The notes: generated by a model not told the origin, from the sequence alone. A DNA stretch of 64,000 nucleotides from Nitrobacter sp963807355 (GCA_963807355.1 CAWEBX010000022.1:78092-142091), one strand, 5' to 3'; shown: positions 1 to 9,621, counted from the stretch's first letter. Translations and numbers: made by a program.

Positions 1-72
1 CGGGTCTTCGCGAGGCGGCTCCGTCGGACGGCCTGGTTTCGGGTGCGGCACTTCCGTCGGTTCATCACCCAT
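1..72 (-). CDS. Proline-rich small protein, N-terminal part only
   Basis: A minus-strand reading frame opens with ATG at 72-70 and stays open to the left edge, giving 24 residues. A GGAGAG ribosome-binding site lies just upstream. The visible part is hydrophilic and rich in Pro, Glu and Arg (it starts MGDEPTEVPHPKPGRP), with no signal peptide or membrane segment. It resembles the start of short proline-rich hypothetical proteins of Nitrobacteraceae. The rest lies outside the window and no function can be given. Confidence 0.4.
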   Translation of the reverse strand, partial: MGDEPTEVPHPKPGRPTEPPREDP

Positions 73-542
73 CAAGCTCTCCATTCGCGCTCATTGTCCA
101 AGTAGCTAACAACTTCCGCGGTGTGATGTTCCGAGGCCGCGTATTGCAGTCGCAAGTGCTGGTCATGAAACTTACAGGGAGCGTTGGTATGAAGGCTTCC
201 TGGCCATGGCTTTACCGTCGGCGATGATTGCGAACTGCTATCGACTTAAGGTTGAGATCAGGCGCTTACCGCTGCACGCGTGGGCTGTCAGTCGTGCTTG
301 ATGAGGATCGCGCAACAGCAGCAGGCCACGGCGATTAGCGCGGGGCTGGCAGTCACAGGGTGAATGGCGATGCTTTCATTCGGATCGCCCGCGTTCGTGC
401 GGCCGACCGCGGATTTTCTGACCTGCACTGAAACGGTCCAGACAACGTGTGCGGGCGTCGCCCGGCGACGAATCCGTTATCGTGCTATGAGTACTTTTGG
501 CTCATGGAGATCGCTGCCCGCGGGGACCGCATCGGGCGGGAA
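73..542. other. Intergenic region with no gene seen
   Basis: 470 bases between the proline-rich ORF and the sdhB stop. Both strands give only short frames with no family resemblance. It may hold the promoter of the leftmost gene and the end of the sdh transcript, but no clear hairpin terminator was found. Confidence 0.4.
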
Positions 543-1325
543 TCAAACCTGGCGCTCGACCAGCTTCAGCTTCAGCATGGCGATGGCTTCCGACGGATTC
601 AGATTCTTCGGACACGCCTTGGTGCAGTTCAGAATGGTGTGGCAACGATAGAGCCGGAACGGATCCTCAAGATAGTCCAGCCGCTGGCCGGTGGCCTCGT
701 CGCGCGAATCGGTGATCCATCGTGCCGCCTGCAGCAGCGCGGCGGGACCGAGAAAGCGATCACTATTCCACCAATAACTCGGACATGATGTCGAGCAGCA
801 GGCGCACAGAATACATTCGTAAAGACCGTCGAGCTTTTCGCGGTCCTCGCGGCTCTGCCGCCATTCCTTCTGCGGAGTTGGCGTCGCGGTCTTCAGCCAC
901 GGCTCGATCGAGGCATACTGCGCGTAAAAATTTGTCAGGTCTGGGACGAGGTCCTTCACAACCGGCTGATGTGGCAGCGGATTGATTTTCACCGCGTCGC
1001 CGGAAATGTCGTGGATTGACTTGGTGCATGCCAGCGTATTCTGGCCGTTGATGTTCATGGCGCAGGAACCGCACACGCCTTCGCGGCAGGAACGGCGAAA
1101 GGTCAATGTCGGGTCGATGTGGTCCTTGATCCAAATCAGACCGTCGAGCACCCTCGGGCCGCACTCATGGACATCGATATGGAAGATATCAACTCTTGGA
1201 TTTTCGTCGTCGTCCGGGTTCCAGCGATAGACCCTGAATTCGCGCGTTGCGGTCGCGCCTTCCGGCTTCGGCCAGGTCTTGCCGCTGGTGGGCTTTGAAT
1301 TTCTCGGAAGCGCGAATTTAACCAT
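543..1325 (-). CDS. sdhB: Succinate dehydrogenase iron-sulfur subunit
   Basis: Iron-sulfur subunit of complex II, 260 aa, complete and of normal length. It carries electrons from the SdhA flavin to ubiquinone in the inner membrane. All cluster ligands are visible: 2Fe-2S at Cys80, 85, 88 and 100 (CREGVCGSC, then LAC); 4Fe-4S at Cys171, 174, 177 and 181 (CILCACCSTSC); and the third cluster region with Cys228, 234 and 238 (CHTILNCTKAC). It is the last gene of the minus-strand sdhC-sdhD-sdhA-sdhB operon and lies 107 bases after sdhA. It starts with MVKFALPRN. Confidence 0.96.
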   Translation of the reverse strand: MVKFALPRNSKPTSGKTWPKPEGATATREFRVYRWNPDDDENPRVDIFHIDVHECGPRVLDGLIWIKDHIDPTLTFRRSCREGVCGSCAMNINGQNTLACTKSIHDISGDAVKINPLPHQPVVKDLVPDLTNFYAQYASIEPWLKTATPTPQKEWRQSREDREKLDGLYECILCACCSTSCPSYWWNSDRFLGPAALLQAARWITDSRDEATGQRLDYLEDPFRLYRCHTILNCTKACPKNLNPSEAIAMLKLKLVERQV

Positions 1326-1432
1326 CGGTGCGTCCTTGCTGTCTGTCCGTCATTGCTAACTTGATCCGGCAATCCCTCTGCTTGCGAAGGTCATGGATGC
1401 GCGGGTCAGCGCGGATGACATTTGGTTTCAGA

Positions 1433-3256
1433 TCAATACACCCGCGCCTTCGGCGGAATGTATTGAACGTCGTTGCTCATCGTGTAGTCGTGTACCGGTC
1501 GGTAGTCGATCGTGGTAAGGCCGTGATCGCTGAGCCGGACCAGCGTATGTTTCATCCAGTTCTGATCGTCGCGATCCGGGTAGTCCTCGCGCGCGTGGGC
1601 GCCGCGGCTTTCGGTCCGGTTAGCGGCAGAATCCATTGTCACCACCGCTTGAGAGATGAGGTTGTCGTATTCCATCGTCTCCATCAGGTCCGTGTTCCAT
1701 ACCAGCGAGCGATCGAACACGGCGAGGTCGGCACTTCCCTCGTAGACTTCGTGAATCAGCTTCTGGCCTTCCGTCAGGATATCCCGGGTGCGGAAGACTG
1801 CGCAGTTGGCCTGCATCACGCGCTGCATATTCTCGCGCAGCCTGGCGGTCGGCGTGCCCCCGGAGGCGTAACGAAATTTGTCGAGGCGGCCGAGCGCCAT
1901 CTCGCTGGAATTCGCAGGCAGATCGGGTTGCTTGTCCTTGGCCGTGAGCTTTTCGGCGCAACGCTGGGCGGCGGCGCGGCCGAACACCACGAGGTCGATC
2001 AGCGAGTTGGAGCCGAGGCGGTTAGCGCCGTGCACGGAGACGCAAGCGGCTTCGCCCACCGCCATCAGGCCCGGCACGACCGCATTGTCGTCGCCGTTCT
2101 TCTTGGTGACCACCTCACCGTGGAAGTTGGTTGGGATGCCGCCCATGTTGTAGTGAACGGTCGGCAGGATCGGTATCGGCTCGCGGGTAACGTCGACGCC
2201 GGCGAAGATCTTCACCAATTCTGAGATGCCCGGCAGCCGCTCGTGCAGCACTTTCGGGTCGAGATGATCGAGGTGCAGGAAGATATGGTCTTTTTTCTTG
2301 CCGACGCCGCGGCCTTCGCGGATTTCGATCGTCATCGCGCGCGACACGACGTCACGCGAGGCGAGGTCCTTGGCGGAGGGCGCATAGCGCTCCATGAAGC
2401 GTTCGCCCTCGGCGTTGACAAGGTAGCCGCCTTCGCCGCGCGCACCTTCTGTGACGAGACAGCCCGAACCGTAGATGCCGGTCGGGTGGAACTGGACGAA
2501 TTCCATGTCCTGCAACGGCAGGCCGGCGCGCAGCGCCATGCCGCCGCCGTCGCCGGTGCAGATGTGCGCCGAGGTGCAGGAAGCATAGGCGCGTCCATAG
2601 CCGCCGGTTGCGAGAATGGTGGTCTGGGCGCGAAAGCGATGTAGCGTGCCGTCGTCGAGCTTCAGCGCGATCACGCCGCGACAGGCGCCTTGATCGTCCA
2701 TCATCAGGTCGATGGCGAAGAACTCGATGAAAAATTCGGCATCGCGGCGCAGCGCCTGGCCATACATTGTGTGCAGCATGGCGTGGCCGGTACGGTCGGC
2801 GGCGGCGCAGGTGCGCTGGGCCTGGCTCTTGCCGTAATCGATGGTCATGCCGCCGAATGGGCGCTGGTAGATCTTGCCGTCTTCGGTGCGGGAGAACGGA
2901 ACACCCCAATGCTCGAGTTCGTAGACCGCCTCCGGAGCGTTACGCACCATGTACTCGATGCTATCCTGATCGCCGAGCCAGTCCGATCCCTTCACGGTAT
3001 CGTACATGTGCCAGCGCCAGTCATCCTTGTGCATGTTGCCGAGCGAGGCGGAAATACCGCCCTGTGCCGCTACCGTGTGTGAACGGGTGGGAAAGACCTT
3101 GGTGATGCAGGCGGTGCGCAGGCCGGCCTGACCGCAACCCACAACGGCCCGCAGGCCGGCCCCGCCGGCCCCGACGACGACGACATCATAAGTATGGTCT
3201 TCGATGGGATAAGCCTTGCCGTTGACGGCCGCCGCCGCGTTGCCGTTTCCGGCCAT
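1433..3256 (-). CDS. sdhA: Succinate dehydrogenase flavoprotein subunit
   Basis: Catalytic flavoprotein of complex II, 607 aa, complete. It oxidises succinate to fumarate on the cytoplasmic face of the membrane. The N-terminal dinucleotide fold (VVVVGAGGAGLRA, about residues 25-37) binds FAD. His60 in RSHTVAAQGG is the residue that carries covalent FAD in this family. The ATGGYGRAY segment and the catalytic HPTGIYGSG and TEGARGEGG segments are present. It lies 3 bases after the sdhD stop, so the two genes are almost certainly co-transcribed. There is no frameshift, unlike many genes further right. Confidence 0.97.
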   Translation of the reverse strand: MAGNGNAAAAVNGKAYPIEDHTYDVVVVGAGGAGLRAVVGCGQAGLRTACITKVFPTRSHTVAAQGGISASLGNMHKDDWRWHMYDTVKGSDWLGDQDSIEYMVRNAPEAVYELEHWGVPFSRTEDGKIYQRPFGGMTIDYGKSQAQRTCAAADRTGHAMLHTMYGQALRRDAEFFIEFFAIDLMMDDQGACRGVIALKLDDGTLHRFRAQTTILATGGYGRAYASCTSAHICTGDGGGMALRAGLPLQDMEFVQFHPTGIYGSGCLVTEGARGEGGYLVNAEGERFMERYAPSAKDLASRDVVSRAMTIEIREGRGVGKKKDHIFLHLDHLDPKVLHERLPGISELVKIFAGVDVTREPIPILPTVHYNMGGIPTNFHGEVVTKKNGDDNAVVPGLMAVGEAACVSVHGANRLGSNSLIDLVVFGRAAAQRCAEKLTAKDKQPDLPANSSEMALGRLDKFRYASGGTPTARLRENMQRVMQANCAVFRTRDILTEGQKLIHEVYEGSADLAVFDRSLVWNTDLMETMEYDNLISQAVVTMDSAANRTESRGAHAREDYPDRDDQNWMKHTLVRLSDHGLTTIDYRPVHDYTMSNDVQYIPPKARVY

Positions 3257-3259
3257 GAA

Positions 3260-3667
3260 CTAAACTCCGGATGACAGTTTGAAGATGGCATAAGCGGCGG
3301 TCAGCGCCAGGGTGGCGGAGAAAAAGTTGTTCGCCATGATCGACGCCAGTTTCAGCTTCTCGTCGTGCACGTAGTCCTCGATAATCACCTGCATCCCGAT
3401 CTTCATATGCCAGATGCTGGCGACTGCGAATAGCAGCATGATGATGGCAATCGGCGGCGAGCCAAGAATCTGCGCTGCGCCTGCCTGGTTGCGGCCGAGC
3501 AATATCATCATGACCACGACCATCGGTACGATGAGCAAGATCATGGCGACCGAAGTGAGCCTCTGGCGCCAAAAATCCATTGTGCCGGAATGGGCCGAGC
3601 CAAGGTTACGAACCCGCCCCAGCGGCGTCCGCATGGACTTCGCGCCGGGTGGCGGCTGCACGGTCAT
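3260..3667 (-). CDS. sdhD: Succinate dehydrogenase membrane anchor subunit
   Basis: 135-aa membrane anchor of complex II. Three hydrophobic helices are visible, and the helix around VASIWHMKIGMQVIIEDYVH carries the haem or quinone-side His and the conserved DYVH motif. I chose the start MTVQPPPGA because its ATG overlaps the sdhC stop (ATGA, 4 bases), a usual translational coupling in this operon. A longer frame upstream would run inside sdhC. The order sdhC-sdhD-sdhA-sdhB is the standard one. Confidence 0.92.
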   Translation of the reverse strand: MTVQPPPGAKSMRTPLGRVRNLGSAHSGTMDFWRQRLTSVAMILLIVPMVVVMMILLGRNQAGAAQILGSPPIAIIMLLFAVASIWHMKIGMQVIIEDYVHDEKLKLASIMANNFFSATLALTAAYAIFKLSSGV

Positions 3668-4065
3668 CGTCCTCCGCCTCCGATCGCATAGGCGGCGATC
3701 CAGAGCAGTACCGTGAGTAGAATGCCGCCGATCAACGCTGCCCGGGTCAGCCACTCACGCTCGGTCGGCTTGAATCCGTAACCGAGATCCCAAACGAGGT
3801 GACGAACGCCGCTCAGCATGTGATGCATCAGCGCCCATGTGTACCCCAATGCGATCAGACGTCCCGCCCAACTCGACGTAAAGGACTGGACCGCGGTGTA
3901 CGCGCCCGGCCCGGATGACACGGCCATCAACCACCAGACCAGCAGCAACGTTCCGAAATAGAGCGCCACACCGGTGGCGCGATGAACGATGGACAATGCC
4001 ATCGTCAGGGTCCAGCGGTAAATCTGAAGGTGCGGTGAAAGCGGGCGTTCGATCCTGACGGTCAT
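3664..4065 (-). CDS. sdhC: Succinate dehydrogenase cytochrome b556 subunit
   Basis: First gene of the sdh operon, 133 aa from MTVRIERPLS. It is the cytochrome b anchor that binds haem b with SdhD and forms the quinone site. The family signatures RPLSPHLQIYR and SIVHRATGVAL are near the N-terminus, and the second signature HMLSGVRHLVWD contains the haem-ligand His. Three transmembrane helices are predicted by eye. An in-frame ATG 20 codons earlier (4125) is possible, but the added residues do not match the family. The operon promoter should lie in 4066-4267. Confidence 0.92.
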   Translation of the reverse strand: MTVRIERPLSPHLQIYRWTLTMALSIVHRATGVALYFGTLLLVWWLMAVSSGPGAYTAVQSFTSSWAGRLIALGYTWALMHHMLSGVRHLVWDLGYGFKPTEREWLTRAALIGGILLTVLLWIAAYAIGGGGR

Positions 4066-4267
4066 CGATGGCTTCGCTGGTTGCGGGCGAGCGGCGCAAG
4101 CCCGGTTGGGATCCGCGACAAGCAATTCTGTTCATATATTTATGGAGTTAATCCAGCCTGTGCAACGTTCAAAATCGCCATTTACGAATAGCCGTTCAGA
4201 ACTATGCCTTCACATTTCATTAACATCATGCGGCCGAAAGCTGCCAGAGTCTTTGGCTAGTGACGGC

Positions 4268-5785
4268 TTAGCTTTGCTTGTATAGACCGGCATAGGCGTC
4301 ACGCAGGACGTTCTTCTGCACCTTCCCCATGGCGTTGCGCGGCAGTTCATCGACAAAGATCACGCGCTTCGGCATCTTAAACTTCGCCAGCCGTCCATTC
4401 AGGGCTTCCAGCACCTGTCTCTCCGCGAGACCTCCGTCCTTGCTGCGAGCTACGACCGCCGTAACGCCCTCCCCGAAATCCGGGTGAGGTACACCGATGA
4501 CGGCGCTCTCGATCACGCCCGCCAGCGCATCGATTTCGCTTTCGATTTCCTTCGGATAGACATTGAGGCCTCCGGTGATCACGAGGTCCGTGCCGCGGCC
4601 GAGAATATGCACGTAATCCCTCTGATCGATTTTGCCGATGTCGCCCGTTATGAAGAAGCCGTCGCCGCGGAATTCGGTCCTTGTCTTCTCCGGCATCCGC
4701 CAGTAGCCCTTGAACACGTTCGGACCCTTGACCTCGATCATGCCGACGCTCTCGCGCGTCAGTTCCTTTCCGGTCTCCCGATCGGTGACGCGGACCGAAA
4801 CTCCTCGCAGCGCAGGGCCGACAGCACCGGGAACGCGCTCGCCGTCATAGGGGTTTGATGTGTTCATGCCGGTCTCGGTCATGCCGTAACGTTCGAGCAC
4901 GGCATGACCGGTGCGGGCCGACCACTCGCGGTGAGTGTCGGCGAGTAGCGGAGCCGAGCCGGAAATAAACAGTCGCATGTGCCGAGTGGAATCTTTCGTC
5001 ACTGCCGGATATTGCAGCAGGCGAGTGTAGAAAGTTGGAACGCCCATCAGTACGGTGGCTTTAGTTATCATCCTGATGACAGCATCCGGATCGAACTTCG
5101 GAAGAAAAATCATCGAAGCGCGTGCAAACAGCGTGACGTTGCTGGCAACAAACAATCCGTGAGTGTGATAGATCGGCAGCGCGTGGATCAGCACGTCCTT
5201 CTCGGTGAAGCGCCACGCATCTGCCAAGCTTAAAGCGTTCGATGTCAGATTATCGTGCGTCAGCATCGCCCCTTTGGATCGCCCGGTTGTGCCTGACGTA
5301 TAGAGGATCGCTGCAAGGTCGCCGCCCCCGCGCACAACCGTGATGAAGTCCGGCTTTGTTGCCGTGGCGGCGTCGGTCAGTGATCCCTTGCCCTTGGCGT
5401 CCAGCGTCTCGACCGTGGCGTTCACCTTCGATGCGATCACCTGGATGCCCTCCGCCTTCGAGGGGTCGCAGACCACCAGCGACGGCTCGGCGTCGATGAT
5501 GAAGAAGTCGAGTTCGTTGAGCGTGTAGCTCGGGTTGAGCGGCAAGTAGATCGCGCCGGCACGAACGGTCGCGAGATAGAGCGCGAGATTTGGCACCGAC
5601 TTTTCGACTTGTACCGCCACGCGATCACCTGGCCTGACGCCACGGGCCACCAGGACGTTAGCCAGCTGTCCCGAGAACGCGATCAGATCGCCATAGCTAA
5701 TGCGCCGTTCTTCCAGGGGTTCGATCGCGAGTCGGTCCGCGTCGTCGAGATCGTCGAACAGGCACGAAAACAGATTGGCGTTCAT
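4268..5785 (-). CDS. matB: Malonyl-CoA synthetase (acyl-CoA ligase family)
   Basis: ANL-superfamily ligase, 505 aa, which activates malonate (or methylmalonate) with ATP and CoA. The start MNANLF and the overall sequence closely resemble Rhodopseudomonas palustris MatB as I remember it. Motifs are the AMP-binding P-loop YTSGTTGRSKGA at about residue 165, ERYGMTETGMNTS near residue 300, the ITGD and GRG hinge region near 400, and the catalytic Lys in GKVQKNVL near the C-terminus. It sits upstream of sdh on the same strand with about 200 bases between, so it is probably a separate unit. The malonyl-CoA could feed fatty-acid synthesis or decarboxylation. Confidence 0.9.
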   Translation of the reverse strand: MNANLFSCLFDDLDDADRLAIEPLEERRISYGDLIAFSGQLANVLVARGVRPGDRVAVQVEKSVPNLALYLATVRAGAIYLPLNPSYTLNELDFFIIDAEPSLVVCDPSKAEGIQVIASKVNATVETLDAKGKGSLTDAATATKPDFITVVRGGGDLAAILYTSGTTGRSKGAMLTHDNLTSNALSLADAWRFTEKDVLIHALPIYHTHGLFVASNVTLFARASMIFLPKFDPDAVIRMITKATVLMGVPTFYTRLLQYPAVTKDSTRHMRLFISGSAPLLADTHREWSARTGHAVLERYGMTETGMNTSNPYDGERVPGAVGPALRGVSVRVTDRETGKELTRESVGMIEVKGPNVFKGYWRMPEKTRTEFRGDGFFITGDIGKIDQRDYVHILGRGTDLVITGGLNVYPKEIESEIDALAGVIESAVIGVPHPDFGEGVTAVVARSKDGGLAERQVLEALNGRLAKFKMPKRVIFVDELPRNAMGKVQKNVLRDAYAGLYKQS

Positions 5786-6027
5786 GACGGTTTCCCGTTA
5801 GCAGATCATACATCTGCGGCGCGATCACGGTGGCGGCGGCAGGTTTGGATAACAAGGTTGTTCTTTGCAAGACAGCCCGGTGAGCGGGCAGGCGGCCCGG
5901 CTCCCGTTTTTGTGAAGCGGATATCTCGCACGCCGGAGATGATGTGCGGGAATGCTGTCGAGTTCTATCGTAGAATATCTACAGGCTTCCTCACCCGACG
6001 GGGCAAGTGAAATATCTGGATGGAGCC

Positions 6028-6657
6028 ATGACGAGAATTTCAGCCGATGATCGCCTGGCCGTATCGCAACCCGCCAAGGCGATACAGCCGGCGTGGGTGC
6101 GTATTTTTCACTGGATCAATGCCGCGGCGATGATCGTGATGATTCTGTCGGGCTGGCAGATCTACAACGCCTCGCCGCTGTTCGATTTCACCTTCTCGCC
6201 TTTTGTCACGCTTGGCGGATGGCTCGCGGGCGGACTGCTGTGGCACTTTGCGGCGATGTGGCTGTTGATGGTCAACGGCCTGATCTACCTCGTGCTTGGT
6301 CTCGCCACCGGACGCTTTCGTCGCAAGCTGCTGCCGATTACGCCCTCGGGCGTGGCCGCGGATGCCAGGGCTGCGCTGACCGGCAAGCTGCGGCACGACG
6401 ATCTATCGCGGTATAACCAGGTGCAGAAGCTCTTGTACGTGCTCGTCATCGTCGTCGGGATCGTGGTGGTGCTGTCGGGTCTTGCGATTTGGAAGCCGGT
6501 CCAGTTTCAATGGCTGACGGCCGTGTTCGGCGGTTATGACCTCGCGCGCTATGTGCATTTCATCTGCATGGCGCTGATTGTGGCCTTTCTCGTCGTACAT
6601 GTCGCGCTCGCGCTGCTGGTGCCAAAGAGCCTGCGCGCCATGATCATCGGGCGTTAG
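6028..6657 (+). CDS. Cytochrome b561-type membrane haem protein
   Basis: Four-helix di-haem cytochrome b, about 209 aa. The haem-ligand His residues sit in the expected helices: HWINAAAM, LWHFAAMW, YVHFICMAL and VVHVALAL. I chose ATG 6028 (MTRISADD), which has a GGATGGAG site just upstream; a GTG at 6007 is less likely. It is followed after about 125 bases by a molybdopterin oxidoreductase. Such pairs usually pass electrons between the quinone pool and a periplasmic molybdenum enzyme, so it is probably the membrane partner of that enzyme (inference). Confidence 0.85.
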   Translation: MTRISADDRLAVSQPAKAIQPAWVRIFHWINAAAMIVMILSGWQIYNASPLFDFTFSPFVTLGGWLAGGLLWHFAAMWLLMVNGLIYLVLGLATGRFRRKLLPITPSGVAADARAALTGKLRHDDLSRYNQVQKLLYVLVIVVGIVVVLSGLAIWKPVQFQWLTAVFGGYDLARYVHFICMALIVAFLVVHVALALLVPKSLRAMIIGR

Positions 6658-6769
6658 CGTGTGTTCCGCAAAAGTGGATCCCGGTTTTGCGATCAGAATA
6701 CGCGCAAGTTATTGAATAAGAGCATTTCTTGCGGCTACCCGGAGTCCCGTTAGCCGGAAAATGCTCTAG
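6658..6769. repeat. Palindromic dispersed repeat, copy 1
   Basis: About 112 bases directly after the cytochrome stop. It contains the phrase GTTCCGCAAAAGTGGATC and ends AAAATGCTCT, with an internal GAGCATTT that pairs with the end. The same pattern returns at 17531-17640 and, decayed, at 53447-53545. It is a short non-coding palindromic element of the kind scattered through Nitrobacteraceae genomes. Confidence 0.7.
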
Positions 6770-6782
6770 GAGAATTTGAGCC

Positions 6783-7568
6783 ATGCGCCGTTTCCGTTCG
6801 CTTCTGATCCCGGGCGTCGACAAGCAGCTTCTGGTCCAGGACGCCACGAAATTGCTGCCAGATCCGGCACGCCGCCGCTTCATCTCGGGCGGGGCGAGCC
6901 TCGGCGCACTGACGTTGCTGACCGGATGTGAGGTATCCGACAGTTTCTCGGCGGAACGCCTGCTGATTCAGATTTCGAAATTCAACGACAAGGTGCAAGC
7001 CGCGATTTTCAACCCGAACACACTGGCGCCGACCTATACGAAGGCCGACATCACGCGGCCGTTTCCGTTCAACGGCTACTATCCCGAGGCAGAGGCGCCT
7101 GATATCGACGGCGAGGACTACAAATTCGAAGTGCGTGGCCTTGTCGACAACAAGAAATCATGGGCGCTCGATGAACTTTATCAGCTGCCGGAAGCCACCC
7201 AGATTACGCGGCACGTCTGCGTCGAGGGCTGGAGCGCGATCGGAAGCTGGAGCGGGACGCCGCTGCGCGATTTTCTCAACTTGATTGGCGCTGATACGAG
7301 CGCGAAATATTGCTGGTTTCAGTGCGCCGACGTCGACGGCTATAACAGCCCGCTGGACATGGCGACAGCTTTGCATCCGCAGACCCAAATGACCTTCAAG
7401 TTCGACGGAGAGATCCTGCCGCGCAAGTACGGCTATCCGATGAAGATCAGGGTCCCGACCAAGCTCGGATTCAAGAATCCGAAGTATGTGATCGCGATGG
7501 AAGTCACCAACGACTACAAGGGCGGCTATTGGGAAGATCAGGGTTACAATTCCTTCAGCGGTCTTTGA
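6783..7568 (+). CDS. Molybdopterin-dependent oxidoreductase, Tat-exported, sulfite-oxidase fold
   Basis: 261-aa protein of the YedY/MsrP-like sulfite-oxidase family. Near the N-terminus there is a twin-arginine segment (RRRFISGG, residues 30-37) followed by a hydrophobic stretch and a lipobox-like LLTGC (Cys49), suggesting export through Tat and lipid anchoring. Cys146 in RHVCVEGWSAIGSW is the molybdenum-ligating cysteine position of the family. The start ATG has AGGAGA upstream. Its partner is probably the b561 protein just before it. It is not MsrPQ in the strict sense, because the usual MsrQ partner is absent. The substrate is unknown. Confidence 0.85.
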   Translation: MRRFRSLLIPGVDKQLLVQDATKLLPDPARRRFISGGASLGALTLLTGCEVSDSFSAERLLIQISKFNDKVQAAIFNPNTLAPTYTKADITRPFPFNGYYPEAEAPDIDGEDYKFEVRGLVDNKKSWALDELYQLPEATQITRHVCVEGWSAIGSWSGTPLRDFLNLIGADTSAKYCWFQCADVDGYNSPLDMATALHPQTQMTFKFDGEILPRKYGYPMKIRVPTKLGFKNPKYVIAMEVTNDYKGGYWEDQGYNSFSGL

Positions 7569-7657
7569 TGTGACTGGTCGCCGTCGGTAGCTGCTGCTAT
7601 ACAAGGGCGACAACATCGACGTTTTCCCGAAGTCCTGATTCCGCAGCGGAGATTTCC

Positions 7658-8167
7658 ATGATCGCTCGTGCCCTGTTCGCGACGACGGCTTTTCTTGCCT
7701 TGAGCGTGACCGCGGTTTCTGCCAATTCGGCCAAGGCTCTGCTGAAGAACGCCGAAGGCGCCGACGTCGGGAAGGTTGAACTGATGCAGGTCAATGACGG
7801 TGTTCTGCTCAAGGCCACTCTGAAAGGCCTGCCTCCCGGCAATCACGCGTTCCACATTCACGCGGCCGGCAAATGCGAGGCGCCATTCACGTCGGCAGGG
7901 GGGCACTTCAATCCGGATAGCAAGAAGCACGGCATGATGGCGGCGGATGGCCATCACGCCGGAGACCTGCCGAACATCGTCATACCTGCCTCCGGCGAAT
8001 TAAAGCTCGAAGTGGTCAGTACCGCCATCACACTGGACAAGGATAAGCCGAATTCGGTTCTGAAGCCGGACGGCACGGCCATCGTCGTTCACGCGGCACC
8101 CGACGACTACAAGACCGATCCGACCGGCGAGGCCGGGGGCCGCATCGCCTGCGGCGTCATCGAGTAG
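7658..8167 (+). CDS. sodC: Superoxide dismutase [Cu-Zn], periplasmic
   Basis: 169 aa with a clear Sec signal peptide (about residues 1-22, ending VSA-N). It dismutates superoxide in the periplasm. Copper ligands His66 and His68 (HAFHIH), the bridging-region His83 (GGHFNP) and His145 (VVHAAPDDY) are all visible, as are Cys73 and Cys165, which would form the conserved disulfide. GEAGGRIACGVI is the C-terminal signature. GGAG lies at good distance before the ATG. It is intact and follows the molybdenum oxidoreductase on the same strand with a 90-base gap. Confidence 0.94.
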   Translation: MIARALFATTAFLALSVTAVSANSAKALLKNAEGADVGKVELMQVNDGVLLKATLKGLPPGNHAFHIHAAGKCEAPFTSAGGHFNPDSKKHGMMAADGHHAGDLPNIVIPASGELKLEVVSTAITLDKDKPNSVLKPDGTAIVVHAAPDDYKTDPTGEAGGRIACGVIE

Positions 8168-8453
8168 AACTGCCAAAGATTGCGACCGAGCGTTTCGCCG
8201 CGACGGCTCCAATTCTTGCCGGCCATAGCGATGTTGCGCGCATTGTGACGGCTCCTCACGGCAGAACAATACGGCGCAAAGGCGTCTTGCCAACAGCGCA
8301 ACACCGTCTTAGCAATCGGCACAACATGCGATGTCATCATCGGCCTTGCGTCGGGCATCCAGGCCGTCCTGGCTTGCAGGCAGGTGGTTAGTCTGGGTTC
8401 GGCGGCAATAAGCGCTCGCTTTCCCGGTCATGACGAAGTTCTGAGGATTTGTG

Positions 8454-9567
8454 ATGGCGACCTACAAGCTGCTCCTCCTGGCCGGCGACGGCATTGGCCC
8501 CGAGGTCATGGGGGAGGTGAAACGGCTGATCGGCTGGCTTGACGCGCAGGGGATCGCCAGGTTCGAGACCGAGGAAGGATTGGTGGGCGGCGCATCCTAC
8601 GATGCCGACAAGGTCAGCATCACTGACGCCACCATGGCGAAGGCGCTCGCCGCCGACGCCGTGTTGTTCGGCGCGGTCGGCGGCCCGAAGTGGGATCCGG
8701 TGCCCTACGAGGTGCGGCCGGAAGCCGGCCTGTTGCGGCTGCGCAAGGACCTCGCGCTCTATGCCAATCTGCGTCCGGCGATCTGCTATCCGGCGCTCGC
8801 GGAGTCTTCGAGCCTGAAGCCCGAGGTGGTCGAAGGTCTCGACATCATGATCGTGCGCGAACTGACCGGCGGCGTGTATTTCGGCGAGCCGAAGACTATT
8901 ACTGATCTCGGCAACGGCCAGAAGCGTGCCGTTGATACGCAAGTCTACGACACCTATGAAATCGAACGTATCGCGCGCGTTGCCTTCGATCTCGCGCGCA
9001 AGCGCCGCAATAAGCTGACCTCGATGGAAAAGCGCAACGTCATGAAATCCGGCGTGCTATGGCACGAGGTCGTGACGCAGGTTCACCAGCGCGAATACAA
9101 GGACGTCGCGCTGGAGCATCAACTCGCGGATTCCGGCGGCATGCAACTCGTGCGCTGGCCGAAGCAGTTCGACGTGATCGTCACCGACAACCTGTTCGGC
9201 GATATGCTCTCGGACATCGCGGCGATGCTCACCGGCTCGCTCGGCATGCTGCCGTCCGCGTCGCTCGGCGACATCGACCCGACAACCAAAAAGCGCCGCG
9301 CACTCTATGAGCCGGTGCACGGTTCCGCGCCCGATATCGCCGGTACGGGGTGCCGCGAATCCGATCGCGATGCTGGCCTCGTTCGGCATGGCGCTGCGTT
9401 ATTCCTTCGATATGGGGGAACTGGCGGACAAGCTCGACGCCGCGATTGCTGCGGTGCTGGCCAAGGGTTTGCGCACGGCCGATTTGAAGTCCGAAGGTTT
9501 GACCGTGGTCAGCACATCCCAGATGGGGGAAGCGGTTGTGAAGGAGCTTCAGGCGCTGCATGCCTGA
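8454..9567 (+). CDS. leuB: 3-isopropylmalate dehydrogenase (one frameshift in the sequence)
   Basis: Third enzyme of leucine synthesis, oxidising 3-isopropylmalate with NAD. The start MATYKLLLLAGDGIGPEV, RELTGGVYFG, the catalytic ERIARVAFDLA and the DNLFGDMLSD metal-binding motif are all in one frame. Near 9347-9351 a run of four G replaces the expected three; after that the frame continues as GAANPIAMLASFG to a stop at 9567. With the extra G removed the protein is 370 aa, the normal length. I take the shift as a sequencing error rather than loss of the gene. A terminator follows. Confidence 0.9.
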
Positions 9568-9597
9568 AGCCTTGCTGCTATGTCTAAACAAAGATAC

Positions 9598-9621
9598 GCC
9601 CGGGCTATCCCGGGCATTTTT
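9598..9621 (+). terminator. Rho-independent terminator of leuB
   Basis: Perfect 7-bp stem GCCCGGG / CCCGGGC with a CTAT loop, followed by ATTTTT, 30 bases after the leuB stop. Confidence 0.85.

Noticed and set aside
1328..2224. 298-codon plus-strand frame opposite sdhA
   Set aside because: It is the antisense shadow of an intact, strongly conserved flavoprotein gene; the composition (many Arg, Val, His) is typical of high-GC antisense frames and no family is recognised.
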